Below are positions 26,492 to 34,792 of a stretch of 64,000 nt of DNA, in pieces. The stretch spans positions 83,619 through 147,618 of the forward strand of contig DXZU01000001.1 in the NCBI GenBank assembly GCA_019419525.1. Reading direction: 5' to 3'. A model generated the notes under the pieces. That model was not told where the DNA came from. It saw nothing but the letters and a program-made list of their open reading frames with translations, and ran no database searches. The first letter of the stretch is position 1; each line of letters starts with the position of its first letter. A program made the translations under genes and the position numbers. The stretch is from Collinsella sp. (GTDB taxonomy: Bacteria; Actinomycetota; Coriobacteriia; Coriobacteriales; Coriobacteriaceae).

Positions 26492-29140
26492 CTAGCAGAC
26501 GGCGTAGTCCTGGGGCTCGCGGCCGTAGTAGGCGTCCAGGTAGAGCTCCTTGATCTCGCTCATGAGCGGGTAGCGCGGGTTAGCGCCGGTGCACTGGTCG
26601 TTGAATGCCTGCTCGGTCATCTCGTCGAGGGTGTCGAGGAAGTACTGCTCGTCAACACCGTAGTCGGCGATGGTCTTCTTGACACCGATGAAGTCCTTGA
26701 GCTCCTCGAGCTTCGTGATGAAGTTCTCGAAGACCTCCTTGTCGTCCTTGCCCTCGATGCCGCAGTACTTGGCCATCTCGGCGTAGTTGTGCAGCGCGTT
26801 GGGGTAAGGATACTGGGAGAAGGTACCCATCTTGACGGGAGCCTCGGCGGCGTTGTAGCGCATGACGCGGGTCAGGATGACGGCGTTAGCGATGCCGTGG
26901 GGCAGGTGATGGAAAGCGCCGAGCTTGTGAGCCATGGAGTGGTTGAGGCCCAGGAAGGCGTTGGCGAAGGCCATACCGGCCATGCAGGAGGCGTTGTGCA
27001 TCTCCTCGCGGGCGTGCGGGTCCTTGGCGCCGTTCGTGAAGCTGGAGGGCAGGTTCTCAAAGACGAGCTTGGCAGCGCGCTCGGAGAGGCCCTTGGTGTA
27101 GTCGGAAGCCATGATGGAGACGTAGGACTCGATGGCGTGGGTCATGACGTCGATGCCGGAGGCAGCGGTCAGGCCGCGCGGGGCGGTCATGCAGTTGTCG
27201 GCGTCGACGATAGCCATGTTGGGGAGCAGCGCGTAGTCGGCGAGCGGCCACTTGATGCCGGTCTCCTTGTCGGTGATGATGGCGAACGGCGTGCACTCGG
27301 AGCCGGTACCCGAAGAGGTCGGGACGGCGACGAAGTAGGCCTTCTTGCCCATCTCGGGGAAGGTGAAGATACGCTTGCGGATGTCCATGAAGTCCATGGC
27401 CATGTCCTCAAACTTGCACTCGGGGTGCTCGTACATCATCCACATGATCTTGCCGGCGTCCATAGCGGAGCCACCGCCGACGGCGATGATGACGTCCGGC
27501 TCAAAGAGAGCCATCTGCTTGGCGCCGCGACGTGCACACTGCAGCGACGGATCGGGCTCGACGTCGTAGAAGCAGTCGTGGGCGATGCCCATCTCGTCGA
27601 GCTTGGCCTCGATGGCGCGGGTGTTGCCATTCTTGAAGAGGAACTGGTCGGTGACGATGAAGGCGCGCTTCTTGCCCATGACGTTGCCCAGCTCGTCGAG
27701 GGCGACGGGCGTGGAACCCTTCTTGAAGTAGACCTTCTCGGGAGCGCGGAACCACAGCATGTTCTCACGGCGCTCGGCCACAGTCTTAACGTTGATCAAG
27801 TGCTTCACCCCAACGTTCTCGGAGACGGAGTTGCCGCCCCAGGAGCCGCAGCCCAGGGTCAGAGACGGCTTCATGCCAAAGTTGTACAGGTCACCGATGC
27901 CGCCGTGCGAGGACGGGGTGTTGATGACGATACGGCAGGCCTTCATGACGTGCTCGAACAGGCTGATCTTCTCGGCCTGGGCGGGGTGCACGTACAGAGA
28001 GGCGGTGTGGCCCGGGCCACCGGCGAGCACCAGGTGCTCGGCCTTGTCGACGGCCTCCTGGAAGTCCTTGGCGTGGTACATGGCCAGGACCGGGGAGAGC
28101 TTCTCGTGGGAGAACTCCTCCTTGGCGGGGTCGGTGGAGGTGACCTCGGCGATCAGGATCTTGGTCTTGGCGGGAACCTCGATGCCGGCGAGCTCGGCGA
28201 TCTTGGCGGCAGCCATGCCGGGGATGCGGTGATCGAGGGCGCCGTTCTTGAACATGGCGGCACGCAGGGCCTCCATCTCGGCACCCTGCTTGACGAAGTA
28301 GCAGCCGCGCTTCTGGAACTCGGCCTTGACCTGGTCATAGATGGTGTCGATGACGGTCACGGACTGCTCGGAAGCGCAGATCATGCCGTTGTCGAAGGTC
28401 TTGGAGTGGATGATGGAGTTGACGGCGAGCAGTACGTCGGCGGTGTCGTCGATGACGACCGGGGTGTTACCGGCGCCAACGCCCAGGGCGGGCTTGCCCG
28501 AGGAGTAAGCGGCCTTGACCATGCCCGGGCCACCGGTGGCGAGGATGATGTCGACGTCGCGCATGACCATGTTGGTCAGCTCGATGGAGGGGACATCGAC
28601 CCAGCCGATGATGCCCTCGGGGGCGCCGGCCTTGACGGCGGCGTCAAGCACGAGCTTGGCGGCGGCGATGGTGCACTTGGCGGCAGCCGGGTGCGGGGAG
28701 ATGATGATGGCATTGCGGGTCTTCAGGCTGATCAGCGTCTTGAAGATCGCGGTTGAGGTGGGGTTGGTCGTCGGGATGACGGCGCCCACGATGCCGATGG
28801 GCTCGGCGATCTTGGTGATGCCGTAAGCCTCGTCGCGCTCCAGAACGCCACAGGTCTTGGTGTTCTTGTAAGCGTTGTAGATGTACTCTGCGGCGTAGTG
28901 GTTCTTGATGACCTTGTCCTCAAGAACGCCGCGGCCGGTCTCCTCGATGGCCATCTTCGCCAACGGGATACGAGCCTTGTTGGCGGCCATGGCGGCCTCA
29001 TAGAAGATCTTGTCGACCTGCTCCTGCGTGTACGTAGCAAAAAGCGCCTGGGCCTCTCGCATCTGAGCGAGCTTAGCCTCAAGCGCCTCTACGTTGTCCA
29101 CAATTGCGGGAGTAGTGTTTTCCGGTGACTTTTTCACCAT
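26492..29140 (-). CDS. adhE: Bifunctional aldehyde/alcohol dehydrogenase AdhE
   Basis: Reduces acetyl-CoA to acetaldehyde and then ethanol, regenerating two NAD+ in fermentation; forms long helical filaments (spirosomes). The 882-residue protein has an N-terminal CoA-acylating aldehyde dehydrogenase with the catalytic Cys in NGMICASEQSV, a linker, and an iron-dependent alcohol dehydrogenase with VGGGSAMDAGKIMW, metal ligands in DVMTHAIESY, and GLNHSMAHKLGAFHHLPHG. Its upstream region has a palindrome at 29234-29261. The largest minus-strand gene of the window; the long plus-strand frame opposite is a shadow. Confidence 0.97.
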   Translation of the reverse strand: MVKKSPENTTPAIVDNVEALEAKLAQMREAQALFATYTQEQVDKIFYEAAMAANKARIPLAKMAIEETGRGVLEDKVIKNHYAAEYIYNAYKNTKTCGVLERDEAYGITKIAEPIGIVGAVIPTTNPTSTAIFKTLISLKTRNAIIISPHPAAAKCTIAAAKLVLDAAVKAGAPEGIIGWVDVPSIELTNMVMRDVDIILATGGPGMVKAAYSSGKPALGVGAGNTPVVIDDTADVLLAVNSIIHSKTFDNGMICASEQSVTVIDTIYDQVKAEFQKRGCYFVKQGAEMEALRAAMFKNGALDHRIPGMAAAKIAELAGIEVPAKTKILIAEVTSTDPAKEEFSHEKLSPVLAMYHAKDFQEAVDKAEHLVLAGGPGHTASLYVHPAQAEKISLFEHVMKACRIVINTPSSHGGIGDLYNFGMKPSLTLGCGSWGGNSVSENVGVKHLINVKTVAERRENMLWFRAPEKVYFKKGSTPVALDELGNVMGKKRAFIVTDQFLFKNGNTRAIEAKLDEMGIAHDCFYDVEPDPSLQCARRGAKQMALFEPDVIIAVGGGSAMDAGKIMWMMYEHPECKFEDMAMDFMDIRKRIFTFPEMGKKAYFVAVPTSSGTGSECTPFAIITDKETGIKWPLADYALLPNMAIVDADNCMTAPRGLTAASGIDVMTHAIESYVSIMASDYTKGLSERAAKLVFENLPSSFTNGAKDPHAREEMHNASCMAGMAFANAFLGLNHSMAHKLGAFHHLPHGIANAVILTRVMRYNAAEAPVKMGTFSQYPYPNALHNYAEMAKYCGIEGKDDKEVFENFITKLEELKDFIGVKKTIADYGVDEQYFLDTLDEMTEQAFNDQCTGANPRYPLMSEIKELYLDAYYGREPQDYAVC

Positions 29141-29233
29141 TTGTGTCTCCTTGCGATCGGAGATTTACCCTACGCCTTGCATGATAGCAAGAAATAATTC
29201 GGTGAACGGTCAGATTCCTCTAAAAGGCACACT

Positions 29234-29261
29234 AAAACGCTTCAATAAAATGAAGCGTTTT
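29234..29261. promoter_or_regulatory. Palindrome upstream of adhE
   Basis: Perfect 11-bp inverted repeat AAAACGCTTCA/TGAAGCGTTTT around ATAAAA, about 95 nt upstream of the adhE start within the 349-nt gap to the transposase gene. Could be an operator for adhE control or a bidirectional terminator (A-rich on one side, T-rich on the other). It does not match the Rex consensus I know. The rest of the gap contains the left transposase-associated repeat at 29315 and an AT-rich stretch with nothing else recognised. Confidence 0.5.
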
Positions 29262-29314
29262 AACTAGAACTATCTGCCTGCTGCATCTCCCCGCTTATCC
29301 CCGCTTACCGCTTA

Positions 29315-29360
29315 TTGGGGACAGACTTACATGAGTGCTTTCACTCATTTGGGACAGACA
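29315..29360 (+). repeat. Left 46-nt inverted repeat of the transposase locus
   Basis: Begins TTGGGGACAGACTTAC, has an inner palindrome ATGAGTG-CTTT-CACTCAT, and ends TTTGGGACAGACA. It is the reverse complement of 30309-30354 with only two mismatches over 46 nt. Each copy is itself a hairpin flanked by GGGACAGAC direct repeats, the kind of structure a Y1/HUH transposase recognises. Confidence 0.85.
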
Positions 29361-29489
29361 TCGTTTTGCCATTTTGCCGTTCTGGGCCTGTTATTGCCGC
29401 TTATTGGATATAAATAGGTTGCAGGCTCAGCATTTCGCGTTGCTTCTCTCCTTTTAGGTGTTGCCTGAACAGTTTTGAAAGGAGAGATT

Positions 29490-30266
29490 ATGCCCCGATG
29501 CGCCCGCCCCGTTTCGATCACCGGCTATTACCACGTCTTTGACCGCGGCAACTCCAAACAGATTATTTTTGAAGATGACTCCGACCGTTATCGTTTCTTA
29601 TCGGATATCTCGGACAGGTTTGCGCGCCATGAAGTGGCGGTGTTGGCTTGGTGCCTTATGGACAATCACTTCCATTTGATGGTTGATGACCCATTTGACA
29701 ACCTTTCAAAGGCAATGCAGTGCGCGCTGACGGCATATGCTAAGTATTTCAATGGAAAAACGGGGAGAACGGGACATCTGTTTGACAATCGCTATTCGCG
29801 GGTCGCGGTTGAGTCGGACACGCAGGCGGTGCAGCTGCTCGACTATATTCATCTCAATCCCGTGAAGGGTGCGCTTGACTCGCTCGATGCGTACCGCTGG
29901 TCAAGCTATAAGGCGTATCAGCTGGGCTATGATCCCTTTGACATCTGTGATGCGGCCCCTATGCTCGATATTGTCGGTGGCTCCCGTTGCTATTGCGAGC
30001 ATCTCGAGGAAGTTGCCGGGCGCATCTGGTCAATGGAGGTTCTTCCACGCCGGCGGATCCCCGATGAGGAGGCCCTTTCCGTTGCGCGCGAAGTTCTGCC
30101 GAGCATAGATCCTGCACTGCTCAAAGCCCTGCCACGCCCCGAACGCGATGCGTGTCTGCTGAGGCTTAGGCGGGCGCATCTCACGGTTAAGCAAATTGCC
30201 CGTATCACCGGCATCGGCGCTACAAGCGTGACCAAGGCAACTGCAGGCTGGAAGGATGCTGCGTGA
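29490..30266 (+). CDS. REP-associated tyrosine (Y1, RAYT-type) transposase
   Basis: Single-strand DNA transposase of the IS200/REP-associated (TnpA_REP) group. In 258 residues it shows the HUH metal-binding motif NHFHLMV, the nucleophile Tyr in LLDYIHLNPVKGAL, and a C-terminal helix-turn-helix LTVKQIARITGIGATSVTKA. ATG 29490 follows AAAGGAGA; TTG 29475 in frame is rejected because the ribosome-binding site lies downstream of it. Base composition is lower in GC than the neighbours, which fits recent arrival. It is flanked by 46-nt inverted repeats; no partner tnpB is present. RAYTs are often domesticated and single-copy. Confidence 0.9.
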   Translation: MPRCARPVSITGYYHVFDRGNSKQIIFEDDSDRYRFLSDISDRFARHEVAVLAWCLMDNHFHLMVDDPFDNLSKAMQCALTAYAKYFNGKTGRTGHLFDNRYSRVAVESDTQAVQLLDYIHLNPVKGALDSLDAYRWSSYKAYQLGYDPFDICDAAPMLDIVGGSRCYCEHLEEVAGRIWSMEVLPRRRIPDEEALSVAREVLPSIDPALLKALPRPERDACLLRLRRAHLTVKQIARITGIGATSVTKATAGWKDAA

Positions 30267-30308
30267 GGCAGGGGCCGGAGCCAGTCAGTGCGTCGCATGC
30301 GTGCTTCA

Positions 30309-30354
30309 TGTCTGTCCCCAATGCGTGAAAGCACTCATGTAAGTCTGTCCCCAA
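30309..30354 (-). repeat. Right 46-nt inverted repeat of the transposase locus
   Basis: Reverse complement of the left copy (29315-29360), two mismatches in 46 nt. Lies 42 nt after the transposase stop and just before the rpmB terminator. Confidence 0.85.
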
Positions 30355-30361
30355 TGAGTGC

Positions 30362-30394
30362 AAAAAGGAACCCTCCGTAGGGGAGGGCTCCTTT
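30362..30394 (-). terminator. Rho-independent terminator of rpmB
   Basis: On the minus strand, arms AAAGGAGCCCTCC and GGAGGGTTCCTTT with a CCTAC-type loop and a T-run (TTCCTTTTTG) after it. It ends rpmB transcripts about 70 nt after the stop. Confidence 0.85.
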
Positions 30395-30462
30395 GGTAAG
30401 TTCTATGTGAACGCGAGGTCTTTGACCCGGAGAGTCCGAGGTACTTGTTGGTAAGACCTTAT

Positions 30463-30651
30463 TTACGAGCGCGCAACCTTGCCGGACTTGAGGCAGGTGG
30501 AGCAAACGTTCATCTTGCGACGGTGACCATCGACGACGACGTAGACGCGCTGGATGTTGGGGCGGAACTTACGGTTGGTGACGCGGTGAGAGTGGCTGAT
30601 GGAGCGACCGGCAACGGGGTGCTTACCGCAAACTTCGCAAACTTTGGACAT
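30463..30651 (-). CDS. rpmB: 50S ribosomal protein L28
   Basis: Large-subunit protein of 62 residues; begins MSKVCEVCGKHPVAGRSISHSH and keeps the paired cysteines CEVCGK and CSTC, which suggest the zinc-binding form. Start at 30651 (minus) is set by AAGGAGGGT upstream; the longer frame is not supported. Monocistronic with a terminator at 30362 and a likely extended -10 (TGCTATAGT on the minus strand, 30706-30714). Confidence 0.96.
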   Translation of the reverse strand: MSKVCEVCGKHPVAGRSISHSHRVTNRKFRPNIQRVYVVVDGHRRKMNVCSTCLKSGKVARS

Positions 30652-30705
30652 AACTGACCCTCCTTGGGCGACAAACGAACATGTCGCGTTAACAAACAAG
30701 CCTGA

Positions 30706-30714
30706 ACTATAGCA
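30706..30714 (-). promoter_or_regulatory. Extended -10 of rpmB
   Basis: On the minus strand TGCTATAGT, about 55 nt upstream of rpmB, with no convincing -35. The same TGCTATAGT occurs before rpsT at 43393. The remaining sequence from 30715 to 30958, between divergent rpmB and pyrR, is AT-richer and non-coding; the pyr promoter must lie there, possibly with TACACT at 30943. Confidence 0.45.
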
Positions 30715-30958
30715 CAGAAGCAGCTCCCTGTGCGTAATCTACACAGAGATATTCCTCTTTTGGCGATAGTGCTCACGCCACGGCCCTGGACGTAGATCCG
30801 ATTTGCGTGCAGCAGAGGGGATTATGCCAGCTCGTGCGTGCGTTTTCAAGCTCGTCCCACAAATATATATAGGTTTATGGAGCATTGGGCTCCGTTTACG
30901 GATTGCTCTGTATTTATGCTCGCAATTAAGCTCGAGGTTGGCTACACTATCCCTTGAC

Positions 30959-31101
30959 CATTAAAGGGGTACGAGATACCCACATGGAATTACATTGCTG
31001 CCAAAGAGCAGCCCTTCCTGTGGGTGTCTGGTCCGCTTTAAGCGGTCGGGCATCTATTTTTTGACTGTGTCAGCAGTCAAGACATGTGAGGAAGGAGATC
31101 G
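30959..31101 (+). promoter_or_regulatory. pyr operon attenuator leader
   Basis: Two mutually exclusive structures are visible. Antiterminator: GATACCCACA (30975-30984) with TGTGGGTGTC (31019-31028), enclosing a GCTGC/GCAGC hairpin. Terminator: GGTGTCTGG-CCGC with GCGG-TCGGGCATC (31023-31054) followed by TATTTTTT; it uses the same GGTGTC. Together with pyrR as first gene this fits UMP/PyrR-controlled transcription attenuation. The exact PyrR-binding loop consensus is not clear here, and a spacing of about 40 nt separates the terminator from the pyrR start. Confidence 0.75.
31023..31062 (+). terminator. Attenuator terminator hairpin of pyr leader
   Basis: Thirteen-pair stem with several G-U pairs and one bulged T, loop TTTAA, followed by TATTTTTT. 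It sits before pyrR and competes with the upstream antiterminator stem. Confidence 0.7.
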
Positions 31102-31686
31102 ATGGGCACGACTTCCCCCAAGGCGGTCATCATGGACGAGACCGCCGTCAATCGAGCGATGACCCGCATCGCGCACGAGATTCTCGAGCGCAACGAGGGC
31201 TGTGAAGACCTCGCTCTGGTCGGCATCGTCACGCGCGGCGACCTTCTGGCAAAGAAGCTCGCCGAGGAGATCAAGGAGATCGAGGGCGTCGACGTTCCGC
31301 TCGGCAGCCTCGACATCAGCTTCTACCGCGATGACTACGCGACCAATTTCGCTCCCGCGATCCACGCTACCAACATTCCCTTCAGCGTCGACGGCAAGCG
31401 CGTCGTGCTGGTGGACGACATCCTGTATACGGGCCGTACCATCCGCGCCGCTCTCGACGCCGTCATGGACCTGGGCCGTCCGAGCCGCATTGAGCTGGCA
31501 GTCCTCGTTGACCGCGGCCACCGCGAGCTCCCCATCTCGCCGGACTTTGTCGGCAAGAACGTTCCCTCGTCGCATGAGGAGAACGTGCACCTATATATGA
31601 AGGAAGTCGACGGCCACACCGCTGTCGAGATTAATGACGTCGCGCCGGGTTCCCACGTGGGCTCCGCGCCGCTGGGAGGTGAGTAG
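31102..31686 (+). CDS. pyrR: PyrR bifunctional transcriptional regulator / uracil phosphoribosyltransferase
   Basis: Binds pyr mRNA when UMP is abundant and favours termination; also has weak UPRTase activity. The 194-residue product has the PRPP-binding motif VVLVDDILYTGRTIRAALD and the PyrR-typical ILERN, GIVTRGDLLAKKLA and LDISFYRDD. ATG 31102 follows AGGAAGGAG. It is the first gene of pyrR-B-C-K-D-F and is preceded by an attenuator, which supports autoregulation. Confidence 0.95.
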   Translation: MGTTSPKAVIMDETAVNRAMTRIAHEILERNEGCEDLALVGIVTRGDLLAKKLAEEIKEIEGVDVPLGSLDISFYRDDYATNFAPAIHATNIPFSVDGKRVVLVDDILYTGRTIRAALDAVMDLGRPSRIELAVLVDRGHRELPISPDFVGKNVPSSHEENVHLYMKEVDGHTAVEINDVAPGSHVGSAPLGGE

Positions 31687-31690
31687 TACC

Positions 31691-32635
31691 GTGGCGTTCA
31701 ACCATAAGCACCTGATCGACATTACCGAGTACTCCGAAGAGGATATCAAGCTCATCCTCGAGACCGCCAAGGCGTTCTCCGAGGTCAACGAGCGTGCCAT
31801 CAAGAAGGTCCCCACGCTCAAGGGCAAGACCATCGTCAACATGTTCAACGAGCCCTCGACGCGCACCCGCAGCTCTTTCGAGCTCGCCGAGAAGCGTCTT
31901 TCGGCCGACAGTCTTAACTTTGGCGGCTCCTCGACCTCCACGGTCAAGGGCGAGAGCCTCGTCGACACCGTTGAGACCCTCAACGCTTATAAGATCGACT
32001 GCATTGTCGTGCGCGACAAGCACGCCGGCGCTCCCTACATCGTCACGCAGAACTCGCCCGCAAGCGTCATCTGCGCCGGTGACGGCAAGCACAACCATCC
32101 TACGCAGGCCCTGCTCGACCTGTACACCATCTGGGAGCACAAGGGTGACTTCCACGGTCTGAAGGTCGCCGTCGTCGGCGATATCGCCCACTCCCGCGTT
32201 TGCGGCTCGCTGATCCCCGCCCTTAAGATCATGGGCTGTGAGACCTACGCCGTCGCCCCCGGCACGCTGCTGCCGCCGTCGCCCGAGGTCCTGGGCTGCG
32301 ACCACGTGACGAGCGACCTCGATTCCGTCCTGCCCGAGCTGGACGTCGTCTACATGCTGCGCGTGCAACAGGAGCGCCTCGAGGGTGCCCCGTTCCCGAC
32401 CATTCGCGAGTACCACAAGCTCTTCGGCCTGACCAAGGACCGCGAGAAGCTCATGAAGCCCGACGCGATCATCTGCCACCCGGGCCCCATCAACCGCGGC
32501 GTCGAGTTCGACTCCTATATGGCCGACCACCCGCAACGCTCCGTCATCCTGGAGCAGGTCTACGCCGGTATCTGCGTGCGTATGGCTATCCTGTATCTGC
32601 TGCTTGGAGGTGCCGATAATGGCCTTGCTTCTTAA
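31691..32635 (+). CDS. pyrB: Aspartate carbamoyltransferase catalytic subunit
   Basis: Condenses carbamoyl phosphate and aspartate, the committed step of UMP synthesis. The 314-residue product has the carbamoyl-phosphate site EPSTRTRSSFELAEKRL and the aspartate-binding NPCRKS equivalent HNHPTQALLDLYTIWEH. GTG 31691, 4 nt after pyrR, with GGGAGGTGAG upstream. No regulatory subunit gene pyrI is next to it, so it is probably a PyrI-independent class, as in Bacillus. Confidence 0.96.
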   Translation: MAFNHKHLIDITEYSEEDIKLILETAKAFSEVNERAIKKVPTLKGKTIVNMFNEPSTRTRSSFELAEKRLSADSLNFGGSSTSTVKGESLVDTVETLNAYKIDCIVVRDKHAGAPYIVTQNSPASVICAGDGKHNHPTQALLDLYTIWEHKGDFHGLKVAVVGDIAHSRVCGSLIPALKIMGCETYAVAPGTLLPPSPEVLGCDHVTSDLDSVLPELDVVYMLRVQQERLEGAPFPTIREYHKLFGLTKDREKLMKPDAIICHPGPINRGVEFDSYMADHPQRSVILEQVYAGICVRMAILYLLLGGADNGLAS

Positions 32636-33908
32636 GAATGCCCACGTCGTCGACCCGTCCGTCGAGCTTGACGGTGTCGTTGACGTCCTGATTGACGGCG
32701 ACAAGATCGCCGAGGTCGGCGAGAATCTCGCCGTCGAGGGGGCCGAGGTCCGCGACCTTTCCGGCAAGTACCTCGTCCCCGGCCTGGTGGACATGCACGT
32801 TCACCTTCGCGAGCCCGGCTACGAGGTCAAAGAGGACATCGAGAGCGGCACCCGCGCAGCTGCCAAGGGCGGCTTTACCGGCGTGTGCGCCATGCCCAAC
32901 ACCGATCCCGTCACCGATAACGGCACTGTCGTTGAGTTCGTCAAGTCCCGCGCTGCCGAGGTCGGCCACTGCCGCGTCTATCCGTCGGGCGCCATGACCC
33001 GCGGTCTTAAGGGCGAGGCCATGTCCGAGATGGGCGATATGGTCGCCCACGGCGCCGTCGCCTTCACCGATGACGGTCGCGGCGTGCAGGGCGCGGGCAT
33101 GCTCCGTCGCTGCATGGACTACGGCAAGATGTTCGGCAAGGTCTTCATGAGCCACTGCCAGGACGAGGACCTGGTCGGCCATGGCCAGATCAACGAGGGC
33201 AAGGTCTCGACCCGTCTGGCCCTCGAGGGTTGGCCGGCTGCCGGCGAGGAGCTCCAGATCGCCCGCGACATCGAGATCGCCAAGCTGACCGGCGCCAAGC
33301 TGCACATCCAGCACATCTCCACCGCCCATGGTCTGGAGATCGTGCGTGCCGGTAAGGCCGCTGGCGTTCAGGTTACCTGCGAGGCCACCCCGCACCACAT
33401 GTTCCTGACCGAGAACGACCTGGACGAGACCTACAACACCTCGCTCAAGGTCAATCCGCCGCTGCGCACCGACGAGGACGCCGAAGCCATTCGTCAGGGC
33501 GTCATCGACGGTACCGTCGACGTGATCGTTACCGATCACGCTCCGCACACCCCGTGGGAGAAGGCCCGCGAGTTCGAGCTCGCACCCTTTGGCATGATCG
33601 GCCTCGAGACCTCGCTGTCGCTCGTGCTCACCGAGCTGGTCAACACGGGCAAGATGAGCATGGGCCGCATGGTCGAGCTCATGGCCATCAAACCGCGTGA
33701 GATCCTGGGTCTCGACCAGGTTCAGGTCAAGGCGGGATCCGTTGCCGACCTGACCGTGTTCGACCCCTCCGCAACCTGGACGGTTGGCGAGGACGGTTAC
33801 GAGTCGCGCGCCGAGAACTCCGGTTTTGCCGGCCGCACGCTCACCGGTCGTGCCACCGATGTATTTGTCGGCGGTAAAAAGACGCTTGCCGACGGCTGCA
33901 TCTGCTAG
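32619..33908 (+). CDS. pyrC: Dihydroorotase
   Basis: Cyclises N-carbamoyl-aspartate to dihydroorotate; metal-dependent amidohydrolase. The 429-residue product has the zinc motif DMHVHLREPGYE, further ligands in MSHCQDEDL and IQHISTAHGLEIV, and the catalytic Asp in VTDHAPHT. ATG 32619 has TTGGAGG upstream and overlaps the pyrB end by 17 nt, so the pair is translationally coupled. Of class I (PyrC/AllB-like) type. Confidence 0.96.
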   Translation: MALLLKNAHVVDPSVELDGVVDVLIDGDKIAEVGENLAVEGAEVRDLSGKYLVPGLVDMHVHLREPGYEVKEDIESGTRAAAKGGFTGVCAMPNTDPVTDNGTVVEFVKSRAAEVGHCRVYPSGAMTRGLKGEAMSEMGDMVAHGAVAFTDDGRGVQGAGMLRRCMDYGKMFGKVFMSHCQDEDLVGHGQINEGKVSTRLALEGWPAAGEELQIARDIEIAKLTGAKLHIQHISTAHGLEIVRAGKAAGVQVTCEATPHHMFLTENDLDETYNTSLKVNPPLRTDEDAEAIRQGVIDGTVDVIVTDHAPHTPWEKAREFELAPFGMIGLETSLSLVLTELVNTGKMSMGRMVELMAIKPREILGLDQVQVKAGSVADLTVFDPSATWTVGEDGYESRAENSGFAGRTLTGRATDVFVGGKKTLADGCIC

Positions 33909-34000
33909 CATAGCCTTATCGCTTTTGTGCGCGGCGCCCTTGCGGTGCCGCGCTTTCTATTCGTTTGGACCATGCAACCGCATGGGGGATTGGAGCGTTT

Positions 34001-34792
34001 ATGCCCACACCTTCCACTGCACGCATGCACGACTTCGAGGTCGTCTCGAACCGGGAGATTGCCGACGGCGTCTTCTCGCTCGTCATCTCGGCCCCCAAGC
34101 TTGCAAGTGCGCTCAAGCCCGGTCAGTTTGTGAACATCGCCGTACCCGGTGATGCGTCCTCGCTGCTTCGCGTGCCCCTGAGCTACTACCGCGCCGACGC
34201 CGAGGCCGGCACCGTCGAGCTGTGGTACGCCGTCGTGGGCGACGATACCCGTCGTTTGTCCCAGATGGGCCCCGGCTCCACCTCTAACCTGTTGGGCCCT
34301 GGCGGCCGCGGCTGGCTTGTTCCCGAGGGCACCAGGAAGGCGCTGCTCGTGGCGGGCGGCATCGGTGTTCCGCCCGTGCTGTGCCTTGCCGGCAAGCTTG
34401 CCGAGCAGGGTGTGGCCGTCGACGTGTGCCTGGGTTTTGGCACCGCTTCCAAGGCCGTGGGCATCGATGAGTTCCGCGCGCTGGGCGCCACGGTCAACGT
34501 TTGCACCGACGACGGCTCGCTCGGCACGCACGGTTTTTGCACCGATCCTGCCGCCGAGCTGCTCGGCGAGGGCGGCTACGACTACGTCGCCAGCTGCGGT
34601 CCCGCCGTCATGATGAAGAAGGTCGCCGCTGCTGCCGCCGAGGCCGGTGCGTACTGCGAGGTGTCCCTCGAGCGCATGATGAGCTGTGGCTTTGGCGCCT
34701 GCAACACCTGCAATGTCGAGACGGTCGACGGTATGAAGGGTGCTTGCATGTGCGGCCCCGTGTTCGATGCTTCCAAGGTGGTGGTCTTCTAG
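34001..34792 (+). CDS. pyrK: Dihydroorotate dehydrogenase B electron-transfer subunit
   Basis: FAD and [2Fe-2S] protein that passes electrons from PyrD to NAD+. The 263-residue product has an N-terminal ferredoxin-reductase FAD domain (RVPLSYYRADAE), an NAD-binding motif LLVAGGIGVPPVL, and the C-terminal cluster ligands in CGFGACNTCNV and CMCGP. The ATG at 34001 follows GGATTGGAG. It is 92 nt after pyrC; its stop overlaps the pyrD GTG by one base. Confidence 0.95.
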   Translation: MPTPSTARMHDFEVVSNREIADGVFSLVISAPKLASALKPGQFVNIAVPGDASSLLRVPLSYYRADAEAGTVELWYAVVGDDTRRLSQMGPGSTSNLLGPGGRGWLVPEGTRKALLVAGGIGVPPVLCLAGKLAEQGVAVDVCLGFGTASKAVGIDEFRALGATVNVCTDDGSLGTHGFCTDPAAELLGEGGYDYVASCGPAVMMKKVAAAAAEAGAYCEVSLERMMSCGFGACNTCNVETVDGMKGACMCGPVFDASKVVVF

